Origin: Saturnia japonica
Lineage: Eukaryota > Arthropoda > Insecta > Lepidoptera > Saturniidae
Assembly (NCBI GenBank): GCA_033032175.1
Contig: CM065323.1
Location: 10,788,001 to 10,852,000, forward strand
Length of the DNA: 64,000 bases
Reading direction: 5' to 3'
Part shown: in pieces, positions 21,906 through 32,939 of the stretch
Layout of the letters: the number at the start of each line of letters is the position of its first letter
Position numbering within the stretch: the stretch's first letter is position 1
Position numbers and translations under genes: made by a program
The notes under the pieces: generated by a model
What the model was told of the DNA's origin: nothing
The model's database searches: none
The model's input: only the letters and a program-made list of their open reading frames with translations

Positions 21906-22009
21906 TCTGATTACTTGACCATTTATTTTCTAATTAAAATGTTGGTAATAATACTTTGCTGGTGGTGAATGAAAACATTGTGAAGAGACATGAAATCTTG
22001 ATGCTTGTT

Positions 22010-22110
22010 AACTACCATCGTCAACCTGACAACCGATTTCCAAGCATCTGTAAGTGTGCTGTAAATACACTTGAGAGTCAGTTCTTCCACTAGGCTTAGC
22101 GTGTTACGAT
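22010..22110 (+). repeat. SINE family A, 3' fragment
   Basis: 'ccaagcatctgtaagtgtgc', 'acacttgagagtcagttctt' and 'ccactaggcttagcgtgtta' match the family A 3' half. Confidence 0.6.
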
Positions 22111-22114
22111 CTCG

Positions 22115-23405
22115 GCGTTTGAAATCGCCAATAGGCCGCTGGCGTGGTCTTATTATGATTAAGATTAAATCAAGAAGAAAGCTGAGAAAGTTTAAATTCA
22201 TTAGAATATTTCCCGTACTTGCCTACAGCTTGACAAATTGCATGATGTTCACGGTTACCGCTCCACTCCTTAAAGGTATAGCGTGAAGTTATACAGCCTA
22301 TAACCTTCCTTAATTAATAGGTATAAGATACAATAAGAATTGTCTGTTACTTCCAGATATTAGCGCGTTCAAACAAAGAAACAAATGCACAATCTCTTGA
22401 GCTTTACAATGTTGATGATAGAATAATCACTTTATTTGAAGAATAATTCTGACGTTTTGACGAATAATGTATGGAAAATCTGTCAAAATTTTAAAATGAT
22501 CTCTAAAATAAAGTAATCTGTTGATTGAAAAATCGGCTCTATAATGCAACTTTTTATATTTTCAACTAACTATGTATAATATAAGTTACTTTAATATACT
22601 TACCTATATGTTAATGTAGGCTAATTATGTATTTAAAATGTACCCAAGAAAATATTATAAACAAAAGATATCTACCAAATAATATCAAAAATTGTACAAA
22701 TATTTTTATAATAGACTAACTGATACTCGCGACTTCGTCTGCGTAGTTTATAATATTTACACCAAGGTAAGAAAGCACATCACTGAACGCATATGCTTAT
22801 AAAAATTTTAATTTCTTAAAACCCAAACAACTTTTTATTGAGTAAAGATATCGTTATATTTTTTTAGTTAGGGACCAAGTAGGTATCTAAGGAGAAATAC
22901 AAAACAAAGTTGATCGACATCTATCCAGAACTTTATGCGTGATGCGCGCACAACGGCAACCTTCAATCATTTTATATAAACCTTTTAGATTAATTTCAAA
23001 GACGTAAGTTAAATTTTATTTAATTCTTTCGGAAGAAGTGCTATTAATGATAATGAAAATATTGAACTAATTGGTGGCGTAAATGAAGGTCAAATTGGTG
23101 CCATACTAAGTGACTCAAATGTTATATAGATTATCAGTTCGTAAAAAACCTGTGTAAAATCGCACCTCAATCATTTTATTTATTTAAATAGATAGATTTT
23201 ATTAGTAAATATAAATACAGAAGAGATCCATATCACCTCGATTAATCTTGGGTGGTGAAGAAACAATGCATACGCGTGCATGCAACCGTGTAATATTATA
23301 ATTAGGTGCATGTTGTGCGCATCCATCCTTGCGATATGATTCCATCAAATGTTCTAAATTTTATATTCACACCTAGATTTTAACGAGTTTATGTTATTTT
23401 TTATA
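22115..23405. other. unannotated; weak RTE-like pieces
   Basis: 'actgatactcgcgacttcgt' at 22719 resembles the RTE-like 'actagc.cgcgacttcgtc' start. The rest is AT-rich with no recognised feature. Confidence 0.35.
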
Positions 23406-23409
23406 GGTT

Positions 23410-23535
23410 TTTAGCGTATAACCGCAATATCACTTGATGTTAAGTGTTGATGTGGCCCAAGACGACAACAGGCTAACCTTAGTGGAAGGATTGGCTCTCA
23501 AGTGCAGCTGCCAGAACACACATAGGTGTTTTGTT
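23410..23535 (-). repeat. SINE family A, inverted 3' fragment
   Basis: 'tcacttgatgttaagtgttg', 'tggctctcaagtgcagctgc' and 'cagaacacacataggtgttt' are the reverse complement of the family A 3' half. Confidence 0.75.
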
Positions 23536-23539
23536 AAAT

Positions 23540-24145
23540 GTAGGTAGTAGGTATATAAAAATAAAGTGAATTCTAAATTATAAACCTGAATAAGAGTTTA
23601 ATATATCCTTGAAATAGCTAAACAAGCACTTTTGTTGGAAATAATGAAATTGTTTACTATAAAGTACTTATTTTTAACTTCGTAAGTAATGTAACTTGGT
23701 ATGTGTTATCTATAGTAAGCTGTCATTTTTCTTGTCATTAAAAGCTCCGTACGAACAGAATAGTATTTTTATTAAAAAAATTAAATATTCCGGACTCTTT
23801 TTAAAATTTGAATATGCACTTAGTTACGGTTATTTCGCTAAGTTAAAAATGTAGATAAGTACTCACAAATCTTAAATAACTGCGTACTTACTTTTACACA
23901 TCAAAAATAAACAGATTGAATTGAAATATGCTGGTTAAGTATTTACTTCCATGAAAATAAAACTTAGGTATTCATACCTACACAAAAATTGTTTGTTATA
24001 TTTTTAAGATAAACGGATAGTTTACCTTAATCAAATACCTCTAAGTATATACACGTTTGAAGAAAAAACCTAGATTTTTTTTTTTATATCACATAAACAA
24101 CACAATTACAATGTGAATTATTAAATGTAAAATTTTCGGTCCAAA
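23540..24145. other. unannotated AT-rich DNA
   Basis: Nothing recognised. Confidence 0.45.
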
Positions 24146-24149
24146 ATTT

Positions 24150-24340
24150 TAAAATTTTCTATCATGGTGCGTCGGGAAAATGCCGACGGGAGGTTGCCGT
24201 CGGCCGCGTTAGCCGTCGCTCTCCCCTCCACCAATCACGGAACAGTGCCCGCCCAACGGCAAACGAGACGCCATCATTCGGGAAAACAACGCGTACGACA
24301 AAGACGGTAACCGCGCGTGTGTTTATTGACGGGGGAAATA
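24150..24340. other. GC-rich island with strong hairpin
   Basis: A sharp rise in GC and CpG inside AT-rich DNA. It holds the perfect hairpin 24182-24204 (see separate entry), a CCAAT pentamer at about 24231, and short open frames on both strands (plus ATG at 24164, about 49 codons) that match nothing I know. It could be a promoter/5' UTR or a piece of a GC-rich transposon. Confidence 0.35.
24182..24204. repeat. perfect 8-bp GC hairpin
   Basis: GCCGACGG and CCGTCGGC separated by a 7-nt loop. Confidence 0.9.
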
Positions 24341-24344
24341 TGAT

Positions 24345-25310
24345 GCATCATTTTGTTTTACTATCGGCTACTGATCGATTTAGGTATATTTAAATATTAT
24401 AGTCCTAAACATAAAAATGTTTTTTTTTTTTTAATATATAATTATTGTCTATTTTAAAATAATTAAGCACCTACAGGTGTAATACTATATTATATTTGTA
24501 ATAACTGATATGAAAGTTAGGGCTTTTTGTTGGATCAACTAAGTAACAACGCTGTCACGTTTGTGTGAGTTAGGGATGTTTCAATGTGAGCGTGAAGTTT
24601 TCACAGAAGGGGAAACCGCGCCATACGCACGTCTATGCCGCGTCGCATTTCGAAAATGGAATGCGCCTTTTCAACTTTTCCTAATACCCACGTAGACGTA
24701 GCGAATTTTTATTCAAAAACAATACTCGAACTTCGTTCTCCGTTTTATTTTATTACATAGCTTGTAAAGAAAGTATGTAAATTGTTTTATATAATGAGTC
24801 AATTTACAATAACGTTTGTAAGAAAATACAAAAAATATTATTTTAATAAAAGACGACAATTTTAACATAAGTCACTCTTAATAAAAAATGCATTTCCTTG
24901 GGCAAAATCATCGATAATATCGAAATATAGGTAATATATAGGTAGATACCTAAATATGTAAATAGATTTATGCTTTTATAATTATTCCATGGAATATTTT
25001 AATAAAGAACCATAGGAAAACAATGGCATTAATGTTTACATTTAATGATATGGACCCTTAGCTGAGAGCCTGAGACCAATGAATGCATAAATACAACTCT
25101 GAATTTATAATAATGTTGCATCTGCGATAATTACAAGAGGGGGACACAATTTTATGTAATATTTCTTCAAATATTTATGAATGTACATATAAAACAGTTT
25201 AATAAAAATATAAACATCTATCTATATATGTACATGGTGAATGTTAATTTATTATCGACGGATTCAAGTAGGTATCAGTTGGTGTGAAAATACCTAATGG
25301 AACAATCTAA
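24345..25310. other. unannotated AT-rich DNA
   Basis: A GC-richer patch at 24600-24660 is the only compositional feature. No gene recognised. Confidence 0.4.
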
Positions 25311-25314
25311 CCTA

Positions 25315-25600
25315 TATTATAAAGAGGAAAGATTTCATTTTTGTATGTTTTTTTTGTTTGCTTGTTTGTAATAGATAAACTGAAAAACTACTGGACCGAT
25401 TTTAAAATTTCTTTCACCAATGTAAAGCTACAGTAGCAGTGAGTAACATAGGCTATATTATAATTTCAAAAACTAATGTATTCCACATAAAAATGTCGAT
25501 AGCTTTACACAAAGTATAAATAATTGCCTTTTGCTTAATAATTGTCGTATAAAATGAACATGGGTGAATCGGTGGGGTAGAGCTGGTCAAAAATAAATAA
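25315..25600 (+). repeat. RTE-like dispersed repeat
   Basis: 'tattataaagaggaaagatt', 'gtttgcttgtttgtaataga', 'aactactggaccgatttt', 'gagtaacataggctatat' and a terminal 'gaatcggtggggtagagctg' form the canonical order of a highly repeated lepidopteran element with no protein. Related text is at 51413, 57325 and 34945. Confidence 0.75.
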
Positions 25601-25964
25601 TCTTCATTTGGGCTTACGATAATAGGTACCTACCTCATCAGACAAATTTAGAGAATTCTTACTAGGTACTTGAGGCAGCCCGACTGCATGGTTTTTAATA
25701 GCATATCTGAGTTTACTATCCTCGATTAGTACAGATTTGTAAGTACTAACTAACTTCAACTTAAGACAGATATCGACTTCCGTCTTATCTATTTAAGCTA
25801 TAGGATATGCATATATTATGTAGATAAGAAAAACTATCCAAAGATAGATTATTGAAAAAAAAGTAAGGACAAAAGGTCAAATTTGTCTATCTTTAGTAAC
25901 TGAAACAACGGATAGATAGGTATATAACGGAAATACTACAGAAAATCGCGGTCAAATAACTTTG

Positions 25965-26129
25965 TGTTGTGTTCCTGTGGTGAATAGGGTTTCCAGAGCT
26001 CCTTGGGGAATTGGAGTTTAAGGTCGGCAAAGCGCTAGTGTTACCTCTAGTATTACAAGCGTTCATAGGCAACGTAACCGCTTACGTCAAGGCGGGCCGC
26101 AACATGGTTTACCACCTTGTATAAAAAAA
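25965..26129 (+). repeat. LINE 3'-end repeat, family L, with A-tail
   Basis: Sense copy: 'tgtgttgtgttcctgtggtg', 'agagctccttgggga', 'gtcggcaaagcgctagtg', 'acaagcgttcataggcaacg', 'ggtttaccaccttgt' and an A-run at 26123-26128. A reversed SINE A head directly abuts it. Confidence 0.75.
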
Positions 26130-26174
26130 GATTCGAACCCACATCAGTTGATGCGTACCACTGGGCCATCATTG
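26128..26174 (-). repeat. SINE family A, tRNA-like head only
   Basis: On the minus strand it reads 'gatggcccagtggtacgcat' followed by a B-box 'gtgggttcgaatc', the pol III promoter head of family A, with no body attached. Confidence 0.7.
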
Positions 26175-26179
26175 TTTTA

Positions 26180-28339
26180 AAATGTTTATAAAATAAAAGA
26201 ATATTATAATTGAATTTGCTTTCAATAACTCGTGCACAAATTATTTCCTGGAGTAAATTGAACATGGAAAGGGAAGGACCTATATACCTAGGAACTATAC
26301 CTTCAGGAAACTATCTGAGTTGACCTCTCGAATTGGGCCAATATCGTTCTAGCAAATGACATAAATAGTTGCTGTAATTCCTAAAAGAGTATTATTCTTT
26401 TGAATAGCTAGGTTCATTATTATTTTGAATTAAACATTTTGTTCTAAAGTTATTAAGAGTCGCAAACCATATCCTTCCAACTTGCAGTTCGTTCCGGTAA
26501 TCGGGAATAAGTACCTACTTATCTCAACGTCTACAGTTCAAGAAGTTTTAATAAAGAGAAAACATGTATCCCGTTGTCCGTAGATATACAGAAAACGTAT
26601 TAGTTTACGTTGTAAAGTACGCTTTTGAATTATTTAATTTGTTATATCAATAATTAAATTTCATTTTAATTCCATGTTTTTATTAGGTACAACCGGTTCA
26701 ATTAATTTTCTTTTGGAGCATTTCCTGCTCATATGTAGGTATACTTATGAGTTATGATAAAATAAATTTAGAATTTTATTCATTATACCGATAAACAGGC
26801 CACCTAAAATAAGAACATGTTCAAGTCTTCGTTATATTAATAATAAATATGTGGATACTGAAATGCAAAAATATATGCGTGTAAGCTTTAGACGCATTTG
26901 AAATGAAACTTCTTCTTGGAATTTGGATACTATATATTGAATTTTAGACCATTACGTATCGTCTGTAATACAAAACGTAACACCTTGTGACAAAAACATT
27001 CCCTTACTCTGTCAAAAAGGTTACAATTCAACGTAACGTAACGTCACGTTACACAATTTTTTTCAAAATGTGACCAAAAAAAATTCATTTCAAAAAATTA
27101 AATTGTTATGAAATTAACCCTTCAGACATCCGATACCATAGTGGTATAACTCGTGAACCGCATAAAAAGACACGCGGTTTGCGGAAGACACGACGCGATG
27201 CGCCGCGCGTCAAATTGCCTGCATCCCGCACTAATCTGTAACCTATCGCTGAAAAGATTTCACGTCCTTTTTTAATGTGAATTTTTGGTTCAAACGACAA
27301 GCGAAGGAGATTAAACTCTATTCATGTGACCAAGAAACTTTGTTTAAACATATAAATTACGTATAGTATTGAAATATATATTTAAAAGAGAATTACAATA
27401 AACTGCTGATAATTCAGAAAGAGTAGGTACCTACATTTTTGAAACTCTTTCATTTAGGTGTTCTCAAAATGATTAGATAGGTAAATATGTTTAAATAATA
27501 TTTAAAATGACACACACCTACTTTTTCATTAAAATGTGTAATTGAATTAGTTTAGACGACTCTATATTTCAATACTGATATAAAAGGGAATTTTTCATGA
27601 TAGGTGGAAAAATTCATATCGTTTTTAAATTTCAATCCTTTTTATTTTACAAAAGAGTTATCTCTGGGTATTGAATAATATAATAACCTTATCTAATTTA
27701 GATTAGTAATTTAATATTTTAAAATATTGTTAGTCTCGCTTTAGTTTATCTATGCGAATTTTTTTGAAAAAACATTGAAAATAGTCGACAGTGTATGAAA
27801 ATGACTACTGGCATGATCTTTGTCGACGATAATGTATTTTTCGGTTCGATGTACTTAAGCAGAGCTATATACGTATCAAATGCGCTGTTTTTTTTTTTCA
27901 AAAATCTCCAGTTGATCAGTCCATTTGTAACAAAACTGTTGTACCTGCATTTGCTTTACTGTTTACGCAGATACTAGACCTCTAATATACAAAATGCCTA
28001 AATTTACATAATTTAAAATCAAACGATTTTGTTGATGCTTATATAATATTAAATATTTATCATATAATAAACGTTTGTATAACTTGGACCTCACATATAA
28101 TCTATCGGCATGCACAAAGCATTCGTTACTTAAAGCCGAACTGTGTGTTGTGAGTCCCCAGTGATGCGTGTAAGGTGTAGCAGCTGCGTCGAACGCGCTC
28201 GCACCGAGCTGCCGCGGCCGCCATAACGTATGCCGCTGTCCTATACATGAACGTACAGATTCATTGTATTATATTTTTTGCTATATCAGTTACTGTAGAT
28301 GCTTGATCATTCGTATTTCTAAAATCATTAATGTAACTA
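26180..28339. other. unannotated; small hairpin and GC patches
   Basis: Mostly AT-rich. A perfect 7-bp inverted repeat GTAACGT/ACGTTAC with a single-base loop sits at 27038-27052. GC-richer patches at 27120-27240 and 28130-28240 contain no recognisable frame. 'ttaacccttcagacatccga' at 27114 resembles one end of a piggyBac-type element, but no partner end was found. Confidence 0.4.
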
Positions 28340-28347
28340 CTGATTAC

Positions 28348-28784
28348 TAGAGGTGGGCGATTATGTATGATTTACATAATCGAGATATTTCGATGATGGG
28401 TGATAATTCATAATGGAATTAACAATATGAATGATCATTCATAATCGAGCCTTTTATGTTAATACATCAAATCCAAGGTAATCCAAGAGGTGGGCGAAAA
28501 TGAATGATGTCTGGTGGGTACTTATTAAAAAAGAAGAGTGAATAGCTTAAAAAAATAAACATCGCTCAGTCGTATACAAAGTTCTTTACACGAACACATA
28601 TAACAATTACCTTAAAAAAAGGTCGTTCAGTCGTGTAATAATTACTAATTTTATCAAATTAGTAACCTAGCTTTATTAATTACTAATGATACTTCGATTA
28701 TGAATGATCACTCATCATCAAACTACTAATATTAGTAATTACTAATGGCTATAATCGAGATATCTTCATAATCACCCACCGCTA
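28348..28784. mobile_element. hAT-like MITE with exact 8-bp target duplication
   Basis: 437 bp with inverted ends: left TAGAGGTGGGCGATTATG, right (reverse complement) TAGCGGTGGGTGATTATG, 16 of 18 identical. It is flanked by the identical octamer CTGATTAC at 28340-28347 and 28785-28792, the hAT signature. The inside has many short palindromic 'attactaat' and 'gaatgatcattcat' words and no transposase. A second end-like 'agaggtgggcgaaaatg' at about 28486 suggests nested or rearranged copies. Confidence 0.92.
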
Positions 28785-28829
28785 CTGATTACTGACTTAC
28801 GATTTCATGTATATACTACAAAAGCAGCA

Positions 28830-28965
28830 AACAAGTATACAGCTCGTCTAATGGTAAGTGGTTGACGTAACCTATAGACACTTGTAATACCATAGGTATC
28901 AGGAGCGCGTTTGCCTACCTCAACCTGTCTCTACCCCAAGAGCTCTGCCCAGTTATAGTAAATGA
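28830..28965 (-). repeat. LINE 3'-end repeat, family L
   Basis: 'acagctcgtctaatggtaag', 'aacctatagacacttgtaat', 'tatcaggagcgcgtttgcct' and 'ccccaagagctctgccca' in family order; LINE sense is minus. Confidence 0.75.
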
Positions 28966-29074
28966 TAGATTTAAAACAGTAAGTACATCTATTTAGAGGC
29001 TGAAAATGTATAATATTGCAAAAAAATTGGCCATTACTAGAGTTTTAAATGTCATAAGTTAAAAAAAAGATATA

Positions 29075-29400
29075 TGTGAACACTAGCTGTGCCTGCGGCT
29101 CCATACTCGTTTATTAATCGATAAATATTTTCATATCGTGTTTTTGTTGTTAGACATATTTTAATATTAATTTAATGAAATATATTTCCCGTGTAAAAAA
29201 AAAATCACTGGCTTAGGATTTATATAATTTTATTTACGATTTCTAAAAATATTATTTATTGGCATTTCGTATAGCTTATCAATTGAGGAATGACATAAAC
29301 TTCTCGTGTAACCAATTTAATATAAATCAGTCGTGCGGGTTTTGAGAGAATCCAGACATATTACAAACAGATAGACGGGCAAACACTTTTTAAAGTTATA
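29075..29400 (+). repeat. RTE-like 3'-end repeat
   Basis: Starts 'actagctgtgcctgcggctc' at 29083 and continues to 'cagtcgtgcgggttttgaga' and 'cagacatattacaaacagat', typical of the repeat family. No protein. Confidence 0.6.
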
Positions 29401-30329
29401 TTCGTGATCTCTTGATGTGATATATGCATCTATAATATAATTATATGCAATTAATTTAAAGATAAAATGCTTTTTTTTTTAATGAAAACTTAATTATTTT
29501 TCTAAAATAAATATAGTCTAAGTTATTCCTTATAACATAGTCAAAAAAGTCAGTACCAATGCCGTTTCGGAGATTACCCGGAAGAAAGAGACAGACAGAC
29601 AATTTTTTTAATTGTTTTTTTTTTTTAAACTACCATATATACTTTCATATGCATTTAGTAAACAACTGTTATTTTGAACTTACAGACACTTCAATTTTAT
29701 TTATTATATAGATATTTTATTTGAAAAGAAAACAATTGACATACGTATAACAAATTTATGAACAAAAATCTTATCATTATTTATGTACAATAGCTACGTT
29801 GTTTGGTTTAAATACCTACGCAATGTTACAAAACTTTGTATGAGAGCAAATCTCTTACAGAATGCGAAACTTTAAAATAAGTCTACTGAAGCGTAAATTA
29901 AGGTTCCGACACTATTCAGCTAAGGTACGATTGCAAATAAAAAAAATATGTAAAGAAAATATTTTAGCCCCGCGTATCTAGATGTCCCGCTGTGGTATTC
30001 CACATTGTTCTTAGACAAACACTTTCTTTATACGTGAAAAAGTTCCATTATATATTTTTTAGTAAATCGGCCGCCGATGCTATTGTGCCCGACAACGAAT
30101 TTACGATGGTTGAATTAATTCGAGTTGAAAATGTACAAATTAAGCGCCCAACCGGAGTATTGTTAAGTGGCTTTTACAAACATTTGAAAAAATGAAGAAT
30201 GAAAAAGATGGAAAGAGATTTGACCCGGGAAGCAAAAAATGACGGCTCTATCATGATAACCGGGCATGTCGAATACCGTGACATGGTATCGCGAAATCTC
30301 ACAATAACTAAGAGTAACCGTGAAATTAG

Positions 30330-30480
30330 ACCGGTATAAATGAGGGCTAAGTCATTCTGTTGCTGATCGGCGTGTCGTCTCCGCGTGTCGGCCATTGTTG
30401 GGCCGCGGCGCCGCGGCGGCGTGCGAAACCGTTTTGTTGATTTTTGTACGTAGCCCGTTATGTTGGGCGGGCGTTTAAAA
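30330..30480 (+). other. GC-rich island with TATA-like box and palindrome
   Basis: A TATAAA at 30335-30340 precedes about 120 bp of GC-rich DNA containing the perfect 16-bp palindrome GCCGCGGCGCCGCGGC (30402-30417) and a 'tcattc' initiator-like word at 30352. The spacing from TATA to that word (about 19 bp) is short for a core promoter. No open frame matches a known family. Possible promoter/5' UTR, weakly supported. Confidence 0.25.
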
Positions 30481-30597
30481 CATAAATTAATTGTGTGTGA
30501 CATATCTTGCTTTCGATATTAATGTTAGTTGTTTTTCTAAATTATTGCATTTTTTTCATTGTTATTCCCTTCAAATTTATAGAGAAAAAGATTAATA

Positions 30598-30790
30598 ATG
30601 TAACTAGGGGTGCCCCGCGACTCCGTACGCATTTTATTACGTTGTAATTAGTTTCGTCTCGTAATTTTAATCATACTATTGATAATTGTTATAGCCTATT
30701 TCAATTGAGGGATAACATAAGAATGTTCTTTGTTTATACAAAATTTCGTCCAAAATCGCTTGAGATTAATAAACACTAAATGTTTTTTTA
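30598..30790 (+). repeat. RTE-like 3'-end repeat
   Basis: 'taactaggggtgccccgcga' followed by 'ctccgtacgcattttattac'; same family start as 7605 and 58990. Confidence 0.6.
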
Positions 30791-31215
30791 CGATTTTATA
30801 AAGAGTATTTATTACTGACATTTTTTTTGTCAGCGGCGACCGCCGATTGATTTCTGTTTCTCGGTGGTCGTCATTGTGTTTGGAAACAATTTGTCCAACT
30901 ATAAAAAAAAGGTGCGAGCTTAGAACGGCGTCGAGGCCACCATACCGAAAAGTTCCTCAGAGCACTCTCCATTCTTACATCATTAGAAATAATTTATAGA
31001 TTTTACCACAGTACGAATCCTTAGCGTAGAACCGCGGTGGTCGTAAAACACAGATAAACATTTTACTACCATCTTTACTATAGTATCTCTAGTTTGTGTT
31101 CACGACCTTAGGTATTGTAAAGTTCAGAGTAAAACTATTCCCCGGGGTAAGCAAAAAGGGTACTAAAGTTAATCGTAACCAATAAAATTGTACCAGGATG
31201 TCTGTGTATGAATCC

Positions 31216-31495
31216 AATGATGGCAGCACTGTGGTAGCGCTTACGAACTCGACATCGATCGACGTGGGTCCAAATTCCTGCAATGAGCTTGTATCCTTCG
31301 GTGAAGGAAAACATAGTGATGAAAACACATTATCGTGGTAGGGCATTTTCCTAGCTAACCACCTTCAAGTGGAAAACCTGTTGCCAAGCACCTATAGGTA
31401 TGTTCCGGCAGCTGCACTTAAGACCTAGTTCTTCCACTAAGCTTAGCGTGTTGCCATCTTGGGTCACATGGTCACTTAACCTAAAATGAAACTGT
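31216..31495 (+). repeat. SINE family A, full length
   Basis: Head 'gatggcagcactgtggtagc' (A-box area), decayed B-box 'gtgggtccaaattc', then 'ccttcggtgaaggaaaacat', 'atcgtggtagggcattttcc', 'taggtatgttccggcagctg' and 'ccactaagcttagcgtgttg'. It is one of the most complete copies. Confidence 0.82.
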
Positions 31496-31559
31496 GCCCG
31501 TGTGCCCTATAAAGAATCAAAAATAAATATATTCTTAAAGTTATACACGCAGTGGATTT

Positions 31560-31790
31560 TATTCTTTACTAACTGTGCCCTACGGTTTCACCTGCGTTTA
31601 ACCCAGCAACGCACCCAAATTGTAGTTCTTTAAAAAGCGTAGAGAAAAGTCCGCGATGGCATATGTTTTTTTTCTAAGGATGATTCACATTAACCATTTT
31701 TATCTTCATCATAATAATTTAAAATATTACGTTATTTATGAAGCTATTTTCCCCAATTCAGTATTAATCTTTATCCAGATAAGTTTGTTA
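31560..31790 (+). repeat. RTE-like dispersed repeat, family R, copy 3
   Basis: Begins 'actaactgtgccctacggtt'. From 31630 it is the reverse complement of 2030-2230 and 42075-42260, ending 'ccaattcagtattaatcttt'. Confidence 0.75.
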
Positions 31791-31811
31791 GTTAACATGA
31801 GCATTTAATGT

Positions 31812-31955
31812 TTAATCGGGTACAAAACCAAACTCCAAGCAGCTACTGAGAATTTTTCATATAAAAACCCAATAGCACTTTGCGCGACCAGAAATTCGAA
31901 CCCAGAACCTCAAGCATAGCAGTCGCGTTTAGAACCACTAGGCTAATGAGGCAGT
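31812..31955 (-). repeat. SINE family B, 3'-truncated
   Basis: On the minus strand the head reads 'gcctcattagcctagtggtt' (A-box) and 'tctgggttcgaatttctggt' (B-box), then 'gcgcaaagtgctattggg' and 'ctcagtagctgcttggag'. Compared with 41606-41885 the last ~130 bp are missing. It is joined upstream to the partner segment 31956-32085. Confidence 0.8.
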
Positions 31956-32085
31956 TATGAAGTTTTGAACTGTCTATATTAAAGTGATAAACTCTAAATC
32001 GGGCATTTTTAAACATAAAATATACCACTTTGTAAATTGTACCCGTGCGATGCTGGGGCGGGTCGCTAGTTATAGTGAAAAGTAT
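31956..32085 (-). repeat. partner segment joined to SINE B (copy 1)
   Basis: On the minus strand: 'actagcgacccgccccagca', 'cgggtacaatttacaaagtg' and 'cagttcaaaacttcata', ending exactly at the SINE B head. The same segment in the same position is at 41488-41605. Confidence 0.8.
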
Positions 32086-32209
32086 AGTACAGATATGTAG
32101 GTAGCCATAAAACGATATCTTTTTATAATTATCCGCAGGACTCAAACCTGTGGACATCGAATCGATATTCCGCCAGTTGTAACCACTCAACCACCATGAG
32201 TACTTTTTT

Positions 32210-32518
32210 TTATTAGCTTTTGGCTAAAATCACACCTGATGTTAAGTGACTATGTGGCCTAACACGCTAACACGCTAAGCCTAATGGACACTAGCTCTCA
32301 AATGCAACAGCCGGAACACACCTATAGGTGTTTGTCTACATATTTTCAAATTCAGGGTGGTAGTTAGCCATGCCGGAATTGAAAAATACCCTACCAACCG
32401 TACTATGGTTTCAGCACATAGTTTTCCTTCACTGACAGCTCAAACAAATTGTAGGGATTCGAACTCACGACGATCGACGCGGTGTTTGTACACGCTCCCA
32501 CTGAGCCATGATTGCCTC
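32210..32518 (-). repeat. SINE family A, full length, inverted
   Basis: Ends with the reversed B-box 'agggattcgaactcac' (about 32455-32470) and reversed head 'cactgagccatgattgc'. The body blocks 'cacacctgatgttaagtgac' and 'ggaacacacctataggtgtt' are in reverse family order. Confidence 0.82.
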
Positions 32519-32639
32519 AAAAAACTATCCACATAATTAACGATAATATTTGCATTAAACAAATAAATCACTACATAACAGTTAACGTTAATAAAGAAAG
32601 ATCTTAAAACTAAATCTCAGATACGTACTCGCCGCCCTA

Positions 32640-32935
32640 ACGAATGAATATCACAAACAACGAAAACCTGAGGACGGTTCACACAACACGTTTTGCCTTT
32701 GTGTGTGTAGAGTCGGTTTTGTGTATCGGTGTACGTCTGTGTGCGTACCCACCCTCTGGTAACTCGTCCGTAGGCTCCGCCCCTGCGATGCTCACACGGC
32801 TGAGTTGGAATCAGATGGCTTGGCCAGTCGCAAGCGAGCCGTGAGATCGTGAACGGATCGCGGACTCCGAACGCTCCGGCAATACTCAGTCGATGATTAC
32901 GCGCAACACTGACCAACCGGTTACGGTTTAGATAC
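32640..32935. other. GC-rich island, possible promoter region
   Basis: About 300 bp of GC-rich, CpG-containing DNA with a GC-box-like 'gctccgcccc' (32774) and an insect initiator-like 'ctcagtcg' (32886). The minus strand is open from the whole-island side for about 108 codons, but without an ATG near the start and without a recognisable domain. Unproven as promoter or exon. Confidence 0.25.
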
Positions 32936-32939
32936 CTTG

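Noticed and set aside
27114..27140. piggyBac-like end beginning TTAACCCTT
   Set aside because: No matching inverted end or second TTAA at a plausible distance.
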